From Melieria omissa (Eukaryota > Arthropoda > Insecta > Diptera > Ulidiidae): a stretch of 64,000 nucleotides of DNA. The stretch's first letter is position 1, and the number at the start of each line of letters is the position of its first letter. Position numbers and translations under genes: made by a program. The DNA is taken from the NCBI GenBank assembly GCA_963971225.1, contig OZ020268.1:127596787-127660786 (forward strand), in the 5' to 3' direction. A model generated the notes under the pieces. The model was not told where the DNA came from, did no database searches, and saw nothing but the letters and a program-made list of their open reading frames with translations. Below are positions 23,689-35,087 of the stretch, one piece after another.

Positions 23689-25639
23689 CAGCCAAAAATG
23701 GGTTTCGTCGTAGAAAAAAGTATTCAGTTCGTTAGGCCCACTCAATAAAAATGCATCACTGTGACAGTTCCGTATGCTCCAGTTTGTGAATGAGTTGCAT
23801 TTTATACACTTATGGACCAAAAATCCTCCATATAATCGAGTAACACAATCCTATTTGCTTTTTAAACCCTAAAAGCTACGGCAATATATTCCTTTGTCCG
23901 CACTCTACGCATACTAGGTAAGGCTTGAGCTGATAAGTTCTAACAGAGCACGAATTTTGATAACGGAATTCAATGATTTGTATATATAACATTTTAATTT
24001 TATATAGACCTACCAAATACAACGTGGTAAACTGTGTTACAATAAAAAGTTGTAAACGTATTTAATAACAACGATAGCATCCAGACACCGCTATTCTTTT
24101 CTCTATTCAAACCCTCGTAGTAGGGTTTAGTATTTTGGCAACTTGTATTTCTGAATGCAGGCATTATTAGTTTGTGTTAACTTTATTCCCGATCAAAGCC
24201 TTATCTCATACAAACTTTATTGTAGATTTAGAAATATTGCTAATTCGACTGTAATTCTTAAGAATTATAAAAGTCCTATTTAACACATTTACTGGACAAG
24301 TGTTGTCCCGTAGTAAAACTTCGACCATTTACGCGCAAAATGCAACTAATAAATGCTATTAATAATGCCCGACCACATTGACGACGGCAGTAACACGACC
24401 ATATCTGTCACAATATAGAATCAGTACGATCCTATGGAGACGATTATTTGGACGACTGCGCGGCTACCCTACTTCGGACCACAGTTGTGGCTGTCACCAA
24501 CCCTCGAACTATTTCTTTCTATTTCTTTCTATTTCCAAATCATTTGACACCACTAAAAACAAATGATTTTGTTGCGTTTTTCTTCCTTTTTCTGTGTGCT
24601 TTGAACAACCAAATATTTTTGTGATTAAGGTCTACTCCTGTATGACACATACTTCGGGCTATAAGGTCCATTGCAAAAATCAATTTCGTCATGTTCGAGT
24701 TGAGGGTAACTTTTACGATAGATAAATAATTGGACAAAATAGTTTTGCTTCTGGAGTCTGTAAAATTTGTTCAAATTTTCGAATGCACAATAAAATCGTT
24801 ATTTTTCGCTTTTTAGATTAAGTTCAAGTTCAAAAATACGGAAAATAACTTAAATGCAATTTTTTTTTACCAGTTTTCTGGAAGATTGCGTTTATAATAA
24901 ATACCTAGTTCATTATAAACGTTTCGTTATGTCTGTCAATGCGTAGGCTATTACATTTATTATCGTCCCGATGCGACCTCAACATCGTAAGCCTCTTTTC
25001 TACAGCTACAAATACTACATAGTTGACATAGTAGAACCATTTTTCTTCTACTTTTGCAGTTGCAATATATGCATCAGCAAATTACCTACGTGTTACATAA
25101 TGGGAGCAGTGCAATCAATTTTTTAGAGTGTACTTGCGCATAGTGTATTCATCTATCACAATATAAATAAATCCGCACCATATTGTCGATTTATAAAATT
25201 TAAGTAAACAATTGTAAGCATTGACTTGGCTTAGTGGCGGCAATAAAGAGCAAAACATTAAAGTTTATAGTCTGGTTTATTTATGCATTCACCTGATGCT
25301 CTTCAGAAGCTAATTATACATATGTACATACGTCGCTGCAGTATTCAAAGTACGTATGTACTTTGCGACTGCGCAGTTACTGCAGCTTACGAAGAACTTG
25401 CCAAAAGTAGTTTTCTATATTAGAGAAAACCTTTGTATGACGACTGACTCCAAACTGTCGCGGGTAGTGGGAAAAAGCCTTACAATTGGATGATGCGGAA
25501 ATGTTCGAAGAAATGTATTTATTACACGCCCCATGATGAAATAAATCCGGGTGATAGTTCTCTAAGTGCTTAGAAAGCAACGGATTGGAAGAAATGCATA
25601 GCGATGCATACGCGCCGCATTATAAAATAATTCCAATAG
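23689..25639. other. Intronic DNA, no feature recognised
   Basis: Mostly AT-rich and apparently unique. A GC-richer patch at 24375-24500 and a minus-strand ORF at 25377-25580 (starting LSKHLENYHPD) have no convincing domain. Confidence 0.45.
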
Positions 25640-26020
25640 ACAGCGCTCTATTTGAAAAACTTCACTAATGGTTCACTAAACCATTAGTGAAAAGTTATTT
25701 CGTATATAAAATATTAAAATATTTCGTATATAAAAATATGGCATATGGCCATATGGCCAATTCCATAAAGCTATGTTTGCCGTAAGGACACGCTGAATTA
25801 TTTGATATCCATATCGCCTTTCAAAGGAAAACCATAAATGATTTCTTTCATTATAGTGGGCGTGACGTATAGTGGAAAGTTGCATCAAAAGGGCGTGGTC
25901 AATCTCTTATAGCCTATATTCCATTCCCCCACATAACAAATTTGTTGTTTCTTATTTCATCTAAATTGGTTCAGTGGTTTTTGCCTAATTGGGGCTCACA
26001 TTTCTTTTTATGTAATAGTA
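25640..26020 (+). repeat. Dispersed repeat R1 copy in scrt intron
   Basis: It contains acgctgaattatttgatatc, gtgggcgtga, gcgtggtcaatctcttatag and aattggttcagtggtttttg in the same order as other R1 copies. It is non-coding. Confidence 0.6.
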
Positions 26021-26568
26021 TACATAACTAAATACGGAAAAAGGTATTTGTTACTATTGTTTGATTTTTACATATACTTCCCTGAAGCGTCTCTCTTTAT
26101 GAGACGACCTCGAAAAAATGTTAGCGTTCGTACGTACGTTTTAATATTGGTTTCAAATTGGAAGCGGGAAATGTGGAATATGTTATAAGTTATAACTTAA
26201 AACTATTGTAAAATTTGTATTACATTTGAGGACGAATTAAATTTGAAATACTTTCCAAAAACTTTATTTTTGCAGGGTATGCTACATTGTTACGATGTTA
26301 CAATTTTATTAAAAACTACGTATGTTGCTACATTCTGTAATTGTATAGATTTGGGAACAAAAACATTTAAAACATTTGATTACTAACGGAATTTGGTTAT
26401 GTTCAAAACAATAGAAAGAACAATAAGTTTTTCGAATTGGTGAAATAATTTTGGTTGTTGATGGCAAAGGTGATATGGCGGTCGTCATCGTTGTTTAGTA
26501 AGTTGAATAACGGGTATGCAGTAACGCCCGACCTAGGTTCGACTCCCTGTAATAGCCAACACTTAAAA
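26021..26568. other. Intronic DNA with a tRNA-like B box
   Basis: AT-rich. 26536-26546 reads GGTTCGACTCC, a perfect B-box match, within a segment (about 26475-26557) that shows no clear A box or cloverleaf. It is possibly a decayed SINE or tRNA pseudogene. Confidence 0.4.
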
Positions 26569-26570
26569 TA

Positions 26571-27856
26571 AGAGGTGAACCAGAAAAATTTTAGAATTTT
26601 TACGCATCCAGCACACGAAAATGTCAAGAGTTAGAAAGCTGGTATTTGCGAGTGAAAGTATTTATAAATATTGCAGTTTCTTGCTATATTAGTCAGTCGC
26701 ATCTTGGATCTACTTTAGTCAACATGGGCAGCCCGCGAAAGTGCTGCCACAAATTAATACTGGACATTTACTTGACTGATAAGACGAAGTCTAGACTAAG
26801 CATTGCAAGGGAAAGCAAAGCGAGCGTAGTGACGATTTATAATGTTATAAACAACTACAACGTGGGAAACTCCATCTACAGAGCCGAAGAATCAGGCAGA
26901 AAAAAGGGTCCAATAACCCAGAAGTGCTGAAGAGGCTTGTTAGCACATATCGGAATAATCCAACAAGGTCGACTCGAGATGTTGCAGCTGCAGCAGGCAC
27001 ATCGCAATCAACTGAGATCCGATATGAGTGAAGTCAAAGATTAAGGACCTTCAAACAGCAGAAAGTGCCTGACCGGTCGGAAGCAAAAGAAAAAATAGCG
27101 AAGACGCGGGCTCGAAAAATGTATGACGATTACGTAATCTAGTTCGATTGCGTGATTCTCGATGATGAAACCTACTCTGAGGTGGACTTCAAGCAGATGC
27201 CAGGGAATACCTATTTCACTACAAACAATAAGAATGGAACGCAAAGAAAATACTCCGAAGTGACATACACCAAATTTTCAAAACGCTTCATGGTTTGGCA
27301 AGTTATTTGATCCTGCGGTCTACAGAGCAAGGCGTTCATTACGACAGGAACAATTAACTCTAGAATTTATATGGAAGAATGTCTGCAAAAACGCCTTCTG
27401 CCATTTATTGAATAGCACAAAGGAACAGTTTTATTTTGGCCAGACCTAGTGAGAAGTCACTACTCCAGGTCAACTATGGAATGGTATGAAGGCAATTGTG
27501 TCACGGTGGTCTCAAAAGAGGCAAATCCTCCCAAATGCCTGGAACTCCGGCCTATTGAAAGATGTTGGGCTGTAATGAAGCAAACCCTAAGAAAAACAAA
27601 GAAAGTTTGCAAAAATGATGTTCAGTTCTGAAATCGATGGAAGCAAGCCTATGCAATAGTCACCGAATGTACTGTCCAGTCTCGAACTAAGAACGTTAAA
27701 AAAAATATTAAAAAAATTGGTAACCCCTAATCATTTTTCATTAAATTTTTTTGTGAAAGGAAATTTATAATAAACTGCAGTTTATTTTAGTAAAATCAGA
27801 CTATTACTTTTTTTAATGTGTCCTTAAAAATTCTAAATTTTTTCTGGTTCACTCCT
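26571..27856 (+). mobile_element. Tc1-like DD37E transposon, copy 1 (defective)
   Basis: It is flanked by TA (26569-26570 and 27857-27858) and has inverted repeats beginning agaggtgaaccag. A transposase is recognisable from about 26646 to 27730 but is broken by stops and frameshifts. The helix-turn-helix N-terminus contains TDKTKSRLSIARESKASVVT. The first catalytic Asp is in VILDDETY, the second in LFWPDL...SHYS and the Glu in LRPIERCW. The second Asp and the Glu are separated by 37 residues, the spacing of the DD37E (ITmD37E) group described in insects. It inserted into the scrt intron in the sense orientation. Confidence 0.85.
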
Positions 27857-27858
27857 TA

Positions 27859-29669
27859 GATAAAACCGGCTTTCCTTTCGGCGGTACCGTTCTCAGCAAG
27901 ATCCGGAAAATGTCCGCAAAACTTCTACAGGCATTTAACAAAATTTCATTTTAACCATTAGAACTTAACGAGCGAAACGAATAATCTGCCACAAATTTTT
28001 TTTCTTCACGGATATTAAATCATGCAACGAAGTATTAAGGAAATGATAAGGTAGCATCGCAGTGCAGCGTTTTATTGATTTGTGGCTTATTTTTCTAAAG
28101 TAATAATGAGATTTAAGTAAAACTGGGAGTAAAGTTGCTATCGTAGCAATTTTTGAATTTTCCCAATGTTTTCGAAAGCAGTTGTAGCGACAGATTGCTA
28201 AGTACGTTAGCAACTTTACACCTAAAATGCTATGAAGAGTGAACTCCGCTAATATATATTCTGAATTTGAGCAAAACCGGATAATAAACATAAATTTGTG
28301 CAAATGTCGCTGTGCCACTAAGCTCCACCAAAAATCGCAATCTGTTTAAAACTCACATTGTGACGAAGTGTTAGCTCAATCGGTTCAGCTGCAAACAAAA
28401 AAATGCAATTCAATTTAAAACGTTAAACTTGTGCTCCAATTTTTCCTATTACCGTAAGCGGAAGTTTGACAAAGCATTACGTAGCACCCTGTATTTTGAT
28501 CATTATCAACAGCAACCAACACTTTTTAAATATCTTTAATCGTTCCGAAGTTATGATTTTCGCAACCCAAAAAGTCAGATTAAGCAAACATGTGGCGGTG
28601 GACATTGTTTTGTTTTACACTTGGAGGTTTTGCGATTGCTTGCTAAAAGTCCATTTAACTGAAAAAGTTCGGCTACTCGTTTTTTATTCGCAACTTTAAA
28701 AATTAGTCAATAAATTTGAAATCAATATACTTGCACACCTACAGATCTGCATCTATAATAACGTACGTTCGTAAAATACTAAAGTTTGTTTTATCAGTGG
28801 TACCAAATGAGGTTTTTTCACTGGAACCAAAATACTAACATTTTTTATCCTGAGTTGAAGATACTGATTTCCATGTTAAAACAAAAAAATTAGGCGCTAA
28901 GCAAATATTGCAATGACAGTTAGCTTAGTATGTCCCAATTGTGCATGGATTAACCGCATGGATTAAATATTTATGCTGTGATTGATTGATCAATTGATTG
29001 ATGCATAAATATACTTATGCATCAATACGTTAGGAGTTCCGAATATTTTTATATCAATTACAATAGAATCTAGTGGACGTAATGTTTGTAGGTAAAGGCC
29101 GGTATGCAGCTCTCAGGAGCACTTCCCTGGCCTAGTGACGTTTGTCCTTCACTGAAAAATCGGTGCTACGCTTCTGGAGTTTTGAGGTGCTTGCTAATTC
29201 GTTTGCTTTTTCCATTCTAAAATGTATACAATAAAAACATGTAAAACTCCTGAAATGTAATTAAATTCAAAATTTACTTATGTACTTTCGTGCCGGCAGC
29301 TGTTACTTTTTGTTTCAGAAATAATGTCTCGAGTTTTTATTTCTTGCCATAACAGGTGTAAATCTCTTCAATTTTCAATAAAAACGGTACTAGAAAACCC
29401 GCTCAAATTACTTGCGAGGTGCGCACCGCCTCAAGAAATATTGAGGCAAACAGGCATGAGCACATGTTTAGCGTTTTTTATGAAGTTTTTGCTGTTTTTG
29501 AGAGGCGCGTACTAAGCTTGAGAATGCAAAAATATAATATCTATATAGTTATGTATTTAAATAATTGTAAGAGCTCTGTTAAAAAGGTGACCTTATTTTG
29601 ATCAAAAAATATTTATTTATTAATTTATATTTTGACCTCACAAAGCAGGACTTAACTATGACATAAGTA
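27859..29669. other. Intronic DNA, nothing recognised
   Basis: Unique-looking AT-rich DNA. The only structure I note is a perfect 12-bp hairpin at 28997-29026 with a 6-nt loop. The minus-strand ORF of 117 codons (27965-28318) has no domain. Confidence 0.5.
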
Positions 29670-29671
29670 TA

Positions 29672-31691
29672 ACAGTTGGGCTGAAAAGTTCGTATCGTTT
29701 CTATGAGATGGCGCCACTAGAATAAAATCCGTATCATTTTTAGGTAAGAGGTGAACCAGAAAAAATTTAGAATTTTTACGCATCCAGCATTCGAAAATGC
29801 CAAGAGTTAGGAGGCTGGTATTTGGGAGTGAAAGTATCTATAAATATTGCAGTTTCTTGCTATATTACTCAATTGCATCTTGGATCTACTTTAGTCAACA
29901 TTTCCAGCCCGCAAAAGCTCTGCCGCAAATTAATATTGGACATTTACTTGACTGATAAGACGAAGTCTAGACTAAGAATTGCAAGGGAAAGCAAAGCGAG
30001 CGTAGTGACGGTTTATAATGTTATAAACAACTACAACGTGGGAAACTCCATCTACAGAGCCGAAGAATCAGGCAGAAAAAAGGGTCCAATAACCCAGAAG
30101 TGCTGAGTGCTTGTTAGCACATATCGGAATAAACCCACGAGGGCGACTTGAGATGTCGCAGCTGCATCAGGCACATCGCAATAAACTGAGATGCTATATA
30201 AGCGAAGTCAAGGGTTAAGGACCTACGAACAGCAGAAAGTGCCTGACCGGTCGGAAGCAAAAGAAAAATAGCGAAGACGCGGGCTCGAAAACTGTATGAC
30301 GATTACGTAACCAAGTTCGATTGCGTGATTCTCGATGATGAAACCTACTCTAAGGTGGACTTCAAGCAGTTGCCTGGGAATGCCTATTTTACTCAAAACA
30401 ATAAGAATGGAACACAAAGAAAGTACTCCGAAGTGAAATACACCAAATTTCCAAAACGCTTCATGGATTGGCAAGCTATTTGCACCTGTGGTCTACGGAG
30501 CAAGGCGTTCATTACGACAGGAATGAACGCCAACTCTAGAATTTATATAAAAGAATGTATGCAAAAACGCCTTCTACCATTTATTGAATAGCACAAAGGA
30601 ACAGTTTTGTTTTTGACAGACCAAGCGACAAGCCACTACTCCAGGTCAAGTATGGAATGGTATGAAGGAAATTGTGTCACGGTGGTCCTAAAAGAGGCAA
30701 ATCGTCCCAACTGCCTGGAACTTCGGCCTATTGAAAGATATTGGGCTGTAATAAAGCAAACTCTAAGAAAAATAAAGAAAGTTTGCAAAAATAATGTACA
30801 GTTCCGAAATCGATGGAAGCAAGCCTATGCAATAGTCACCGAAAGTACTGTCCAGTCTCTAACTAAGACCGTTAAGAAAAATATAAAAAAATGTTTTAAC
30901 TACTAATTATATTTCATTAATTTTTTTGTGAATTAGAGTTTAGGAAATTTATAATAAACTGCAGTTTATTTTAGTAAAATCAGATTATTTCTTTTTATTT
31001 AATGTGTCCTTAAAAATTCTAAATTTTTTCTGGTTCACCTCTTAGTACCTTCGAAAGAAACGTGTATAAATTTGACAGCTGTCTGATTATTAGTTTGTGA
31101 GATACAGAATTTTGAGTGAAGCAACTTTTGCTATTTTGAAACAAAATGGATAAAAAGGAATTTCGTGTTTTAATGAAACACTATTTTTTATGAACAAAGT
31201 GCTGCTGATACCAAAAAGTGGCTTGATGAGTGTTATCCGGACGAAGCAACCATTCGTAAGTGGTTTGCTAAATTCCGTACAGGCCATATGAGCACCAAAG
31301 ACGATGAACGCAGTGGACGTCCAAAAGAGGCTGTTACGGACGAAAACATCAAAACAATCCACAAAATGATTCTGGAAGATCGTAAATTGAAGTGGATTTG
31401 TATAGCTGACACTCTAAAGATATCAAAGGAACGTGTTGGACATATCGTTCATGAATATTTGGGTATGCGAAAGCTATGTGGAAAGCGGGTGCCGCGCGAG
31501 CTCACAATCGACCAAAAACAAGAACGTGTCGATACTTCAGAGCAATGTTCAAAAATGGTATTGAAAAGTTGAAAGATCGCTATAATCGGTGTTTCGCCCT
31601 CGATGGCAACTATGTTGAATATTTAAATCGAATTTTGCCAAAAAAAAATGTGTTTTTCTATAAAACGATACGAACTTTTCAGCACAACTGT
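29672..31691 (+). mobile_element. Mariner element, internally deleted and split by a Tc1-like insertion
   Basis: The ends are acagttgggctgaaaagttc on the left and a matching inverted end on the right (rc acagttgtgctgaaaagttc), with TA at 29670-29671 and 31692-31693. The transposase starts at 31147 (MDKKEFRVL). It frameshifts near 31190 and keeps the helix-turn-helix part (DEATIRKWFAKF, DDERSGRPKEA, LGMRKLCGKRVPREL). It then jumps at about 31565 from SEQCSKM directly to the C-terminal phrase ALDGNYVEYL. The entire catalytic domain is therefore deleted, and the element can only move in trans. The 5' part is interrupted by the DD37E element at 29747-31042. Confidence 0.9.
29747..31042 (+). mobile_element. 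Tc1-like DD37E transposon, copy 2 nested in mariner
   Basis: It is flanked by TA at 29745-29746 and 31043-31044, inside the 5' leader of the mariner element. The same transposase as copy 1 is visible. The helix-turn-helix part is at 29822-30106 (IARESKASVVTVYNVINNYN), with VILDDETY near 30330, a second Asp in LTDQATSHYS near 30617 and Glu in LRPIERYW near 30735. The spacing is again 37 residues. A stop after PFIE and frameshifts near 30105-30230 inactivate it. Confidence 0.9.
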
Positions 31692-31693
31692 TA

Positions 31694-32340
31694 AGTTTTT
31701 TAAGAAAATAATTGCTATGTAACTATTACAATGCAACATAAATTTTGTTTGTTGATTATAATTATTCTTTGCGACAGTTAATTTTTACGTTGCGTAATAA
31801 CTGTCGTGAGTAACACATTTTTTTTCGTTTTTGATAATTTTTATCTTTGGATTTTTTTTTATGTTGCTCCATAACTTTTATTAATGTCTTTGTTATTTAC
31901 ATAAACAATAACTATTATTTTAGAAATTGCTTTTTACGTTGCTTCATAATTTTTATTTATGATTTTTGTTATTTACGTTGCCGATAACTATTATTTGAAA
32001 GACAATTGTTTTACGTTGCTTTATAACTTTTATGAAAAGACTTTTTTGTATACGTTGCCTTACCACATTTTGAGTATGAATTGATTTTTAATTGTTTACT
32101 TACTGACTTTAATTAACGCAGTTAATTTGCGTTTGCAAATTTAAAACATTTGACAATCAAAAGTTATGAAACAACGTAAAAAACAAAATCCCAAAATAAT
32201 AATTATCAAGAATAAAAAATATACTTGTTTCGTATCACAGTTATTATGCAACTCAAAAATATTTATTGCATGATAATAGTTACAGGTCACGTAAATCAAT
32301 TCTTATTGGGAATAACTTATTATTATAATAATAAAATACT
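31694..32340. repeat. Cluster of degenerate short repeats around acgttgc/ataact
   Basis: The phrases ttacgttgc and ataac-ttat recur about every 60-70 bp between 31780 and 32060. They appear in inverted orientation (agttatgaaacaacgtaaa, gataatagttac) between 32160 and 32290. No coding frame is present. It looks like decayed tandem or palindromic MITE sequence, without visible borders. Confidence 0.5.
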
Positions 32341-32420
32341 AATCATTATTACTATCAATATTTTTTAGAAATTTCCGAAATCAGGGCAATTTTTGTATTT
32401 CCAAAAATATGGGTGGATCT

Positions 32421-32540
32421 CTGCTACAAATTAATCCCCCTCAGATATAATAAAACTTGTGCCAGCGGTGGCTCAGGCAGGATTACGGTGTCATTTTTTG
32501 GCCAAAAAATTACGAACAAGCATCCTTTGAGCAATCGCAA
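32421..32540 (-). pseudogene. Mariner transposase fragment (SETMAR/irritans-like)
   Basis: On the minus strand, with one frameshift, it reads MLVRNFLAKNDTVILPEPPL. This corresponds to the block before and into the PPYSPDLAPCD motif of mariner transposases. It then jumps to a C-terminal segment whose DNA (rc of aatccccctcagatataat...tgccagcg) is shared with the relic at 61498-61970. It is short and dead. Confidence 0.65.
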
Positions 32541-32889
32541 AACATCTAAACAATCGCAAATACGTCTAACATGTTTAGGTATCTATCGAAACAAACTAAA
32601 CTCAAAAACAAAAATCGAATCTACGTAGCCCATGAAATTTGAAAACGTCACGTTTTTTAAAAGACATGTAACATATGTAAATAAATCCTTCCATTGCAAG
32701 TTTTTGTAATTACTCCTTTCGATTTATAGATACATTTCACGTGATGCGGAACGTAGCAGTTTCTTATATGTAACTAGGAAACATTTTTCTTTGCAACCTT
32801 TTCAACAAACATTCCAAGAGAAGTTTTCAAAGCATACAGTGTCTTTCTCATAAAAAAAGGTTAAAAACAATATAGTTTGTATGTACTTT
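32541..32889. other. Intronic DNA, nothing recognised
   Basis: AT-rich sequence between a mariner fragment and a TTAA MITE, with no pattern I can support. Confidence 0.5.
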
Positions 32890-32893
32890 TTAA

Positions 32894-33408
32894 CCCTTTC
32901 CTTCCCATGGTAGCCATATGACTACCAAATTCAAATTTGGAATTTCGATGTATAATTTTCAATTTTTCCCCATTCTATGAATTGTATCGCTTAAAAGAAA
33001 CATTGTTCTGAGCTTTTTCAGCAAAATATGTAGTTTGTTTTTATGGGAACATTGAAAATTGTTAACGGCAACGGTTCCCGCTCGACAGGGCAGCAGAATT
33101 AAATGGCAAAAATGTAATATTGTTCTATGTTTAACAAAGGACACCAAATAACTCTAAAATTTAAAAAAATAACTCTAAAAACTTGTAAATAAGGGACATT
33201 TTGTTTTCATATAAAATATGTTTTAATTTTGCTTCATAAAAGCCCAGCATAGTCTAGTGTAGTATGGCTACCTCCTCCTCGCACCTCCCACTGGAAAGTC
33301 GAAACCATTTTAAATATGATGCAAAATACTTTTAAATAGTTCTCTCGTTTCAAATAACCAACTTCCAATTTGTTTCTATGGCTATTTCATAATTCGGGAA
33401 GGAAAGGG
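32894..33408. mobile_element. TTAA-target MITE next to scrt exon 2
   Basis: The element is 515 bp, with 13-bp perfect terminal inverted repeats CCCTTTCCTTCCC and GGGAAGGAAAGGG. TTAA is perfect at 32890-32893 and 33409-33412. It is non-coding. Its right end lies 114 bp before the exon 2 boundary, so it sits close to the splice branch-point region without disrupting the polypyrimidine tract. Confidence 0.85.
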
Positions 33409-33522
33409 TTAAATGGAAATTGCAACGGTTTAACTACTTACTTAATCGTATAAGTATATATGTATCAATGTATTCAATGTGTGTCTTAAAGTGAATTATT
33501 TTTTCTCTTATGTTTGTTGTAG

Positions 33523-35087
33523 GATACGGCCACGATATTTCCGCCATGCACTTCACTGCGTACCTGCCACGAATTGAGAATGAAGTTACGTCGATTATGA
33601 ACTCTGCAGAAGCCGCCGCACATCACGCACTACCGCATCCGCCTCAATACTCGCTTCAGACGCCACCGCCGTCGACCACATCTTCGCCCTCTTCATCACC
33701 AACCCTTCGTTCTAATTGTGGCTCCAACCATTCCTGCGATCGTCTAAGTCCACCAATGGTTAAAATCAAAACAGAAAGCAGCATTGATGACGCAATTCAA
33801 ACTCTCAATCTCGGAGCGAGCACAAATAGGAAATCATTGTCAATGTGCTTTACGAGCACTGGCGCTGCTCTGTCGTTGCCACCCAAAAAAAAGGACATAT
33901 ATCGACCTTATTCCCTTGACGACAGACCGAACACAGAGCGCATTTGCTCCTCGTATGACGGATTTCGCATACCTGCAGAAGAAGATCTGCATGCTGCACA
34001 CGCCATTCTGGATCTGAGCGCTTCCACAGCCTTTCTTCCGCCGACCCAGCCTCAGCAGTTACAGCAACAACGTCAATACCCACTGCATCACATAACACAC
34101 GCCAGCCAGTTGCAGCAAACGCAGCAAGAAGAAACCTTTGATTTGCATCACATTGTACCCTCCATCGCTGACTTGGCAGCTGCTGCAACTGCAGCAAACA
34201 CACAGCGCCCCCTGAGTACTACGTCCGTGCAAAGCCAACAAAGCACAACCAACAGTGACAGGCAGTCCACCTCACCCGCCTGCAGTGTGCAAAATGAAAA
34301 TAGTAATACCACTAATCAGCTTCCGGCCATTGCTGAGGACCCGTCCCAGCAGATTCCGAACACCACCGGATCATGTGGTTCTACAAAAACTGTGGCCTAC
34401 ACTTATGAAGCCTTTTTCGTTAGCGACGGCCGCTCCAAGAGGAAAAACACCACCGATCCGACAGCGGTTATGCAGCACGAACAACAGAAGGCCAAGTATA
34501 CTTGCACCGAATGTGGCAAGCAGTACGCCACTTCCAGCAACCTTTCGCGCCACAAGCAAACGCACCGTTCACTCGATTCACAGTCAGCCAAAAAGTGCCA
34601 CACCTGCGGCAAAGCCTACGTATCGATGCCAGCGTTAGCCATGCACGTACTGACCCACAAACTGTCACACAGTTGCGGTGTCTGCGGAAAACTCTTTTCA
34701 CGGCCATGGCTGCTGCAAGGTCACTTACGCTCCCACACCGGCGAGAAACCCTACGGATGCGCTCATTGCGGCAAAGCCTTCGCCGATCGGTCCAATCTTC
34801 GTGCTCACATGCAAACGCACTCAATCGATAAAAATTTTGAATGCAAGCGCTGCCATAAAACGTTTGCACTTAAGTCGTACCTTAACAAGCATCTAGAGTC
34901 CGCATGTCTGAAAGACGAAATGGATATTCAGTTTGACAGCGCAAGTAATAGCAGCGGCCTTATGTCTCCACCACCAATGGACGAGTACCAGCACCCTTAC
35001 AAGGCCGTCGAGTCAACAATGGACAGCGTCAGCATTGCAGCAATTTCAATGCCCGTGGTTAAAGTCGAAGCGTCTTTTGCTGGTTAA
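33523..35087 (+). CDS. scrt: scratch (scrt) coding exon 2: zinc-finger repressor
   Basis: This exon encodes the rest of the 677-residue Scratch protein (stop at 35085-35087). Visible features in full-length numbering are: KKKDIYRPYSLDD (about residues 278-292); AAHAILDLSAS (about 312-323); Gln-rich segments (about 330-360); the Scratch signature YTYEAFFVSDGRSKRK (about 449-464); and five zinc fingers. Finger ligands are C484/C487/H500/H504, C515/C518/H531/H535, C541/C544/H557/H561, C569/C572/H585/H589 and C597/C600/H613/C618. The last finger is C2HC, as in the Snail superfamily, and the HTGEKPY linker joins fingers 3 and 4. Two sumoylation-type motifs are seen, IKTE and, near the C-terminus, VKVE. 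Family knowledge: Scratch binds CAGGTG E-boxes and represses non-neuronal genes in neurons. The in-frame ATG at 33510 is intronic and not the start. The gene appears intact. Confidence 0.95.

Larger units (their letters stand above)
21860..33522 (+). other. scrt: scrt intron 1 (11,663 bp), transposon-rich
   Basis: The donor is GTGAGT at 21860. The acceptor is a pyrimidine-rich tract ending gtttgttgtag at 33522. The intron carries two TTAA MITEs, a truncated LINE, an R1 copy, two DD37E Tc1-like elements (one nested in a mariner), a mariner fragment and a cluster of short repeats. No intermediate coding exon is needed: joining the two exons gives 677 codons, close to the roughly 660-residue length I recall for Drosophila Scratch. 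An alternative first exon inside the intron cannot be excluded. Confidence 0.85.

Noticed and set aside
33510..33522. ATG at 33510 as the start of the zinc-finger protein
   Set aside because: It lies in the polypyrimidine tract of the intron just before the acceptor AG at 33521-33522. The SNAG-bearing exon 1 joins in frame and explains the real N-terminus.
34371..34869. Long ORFs in other frames over scrt exon 2
   Set aside because: They are out-of-frame shadows of the zinc-finger coding sequence and have no domains of their own.
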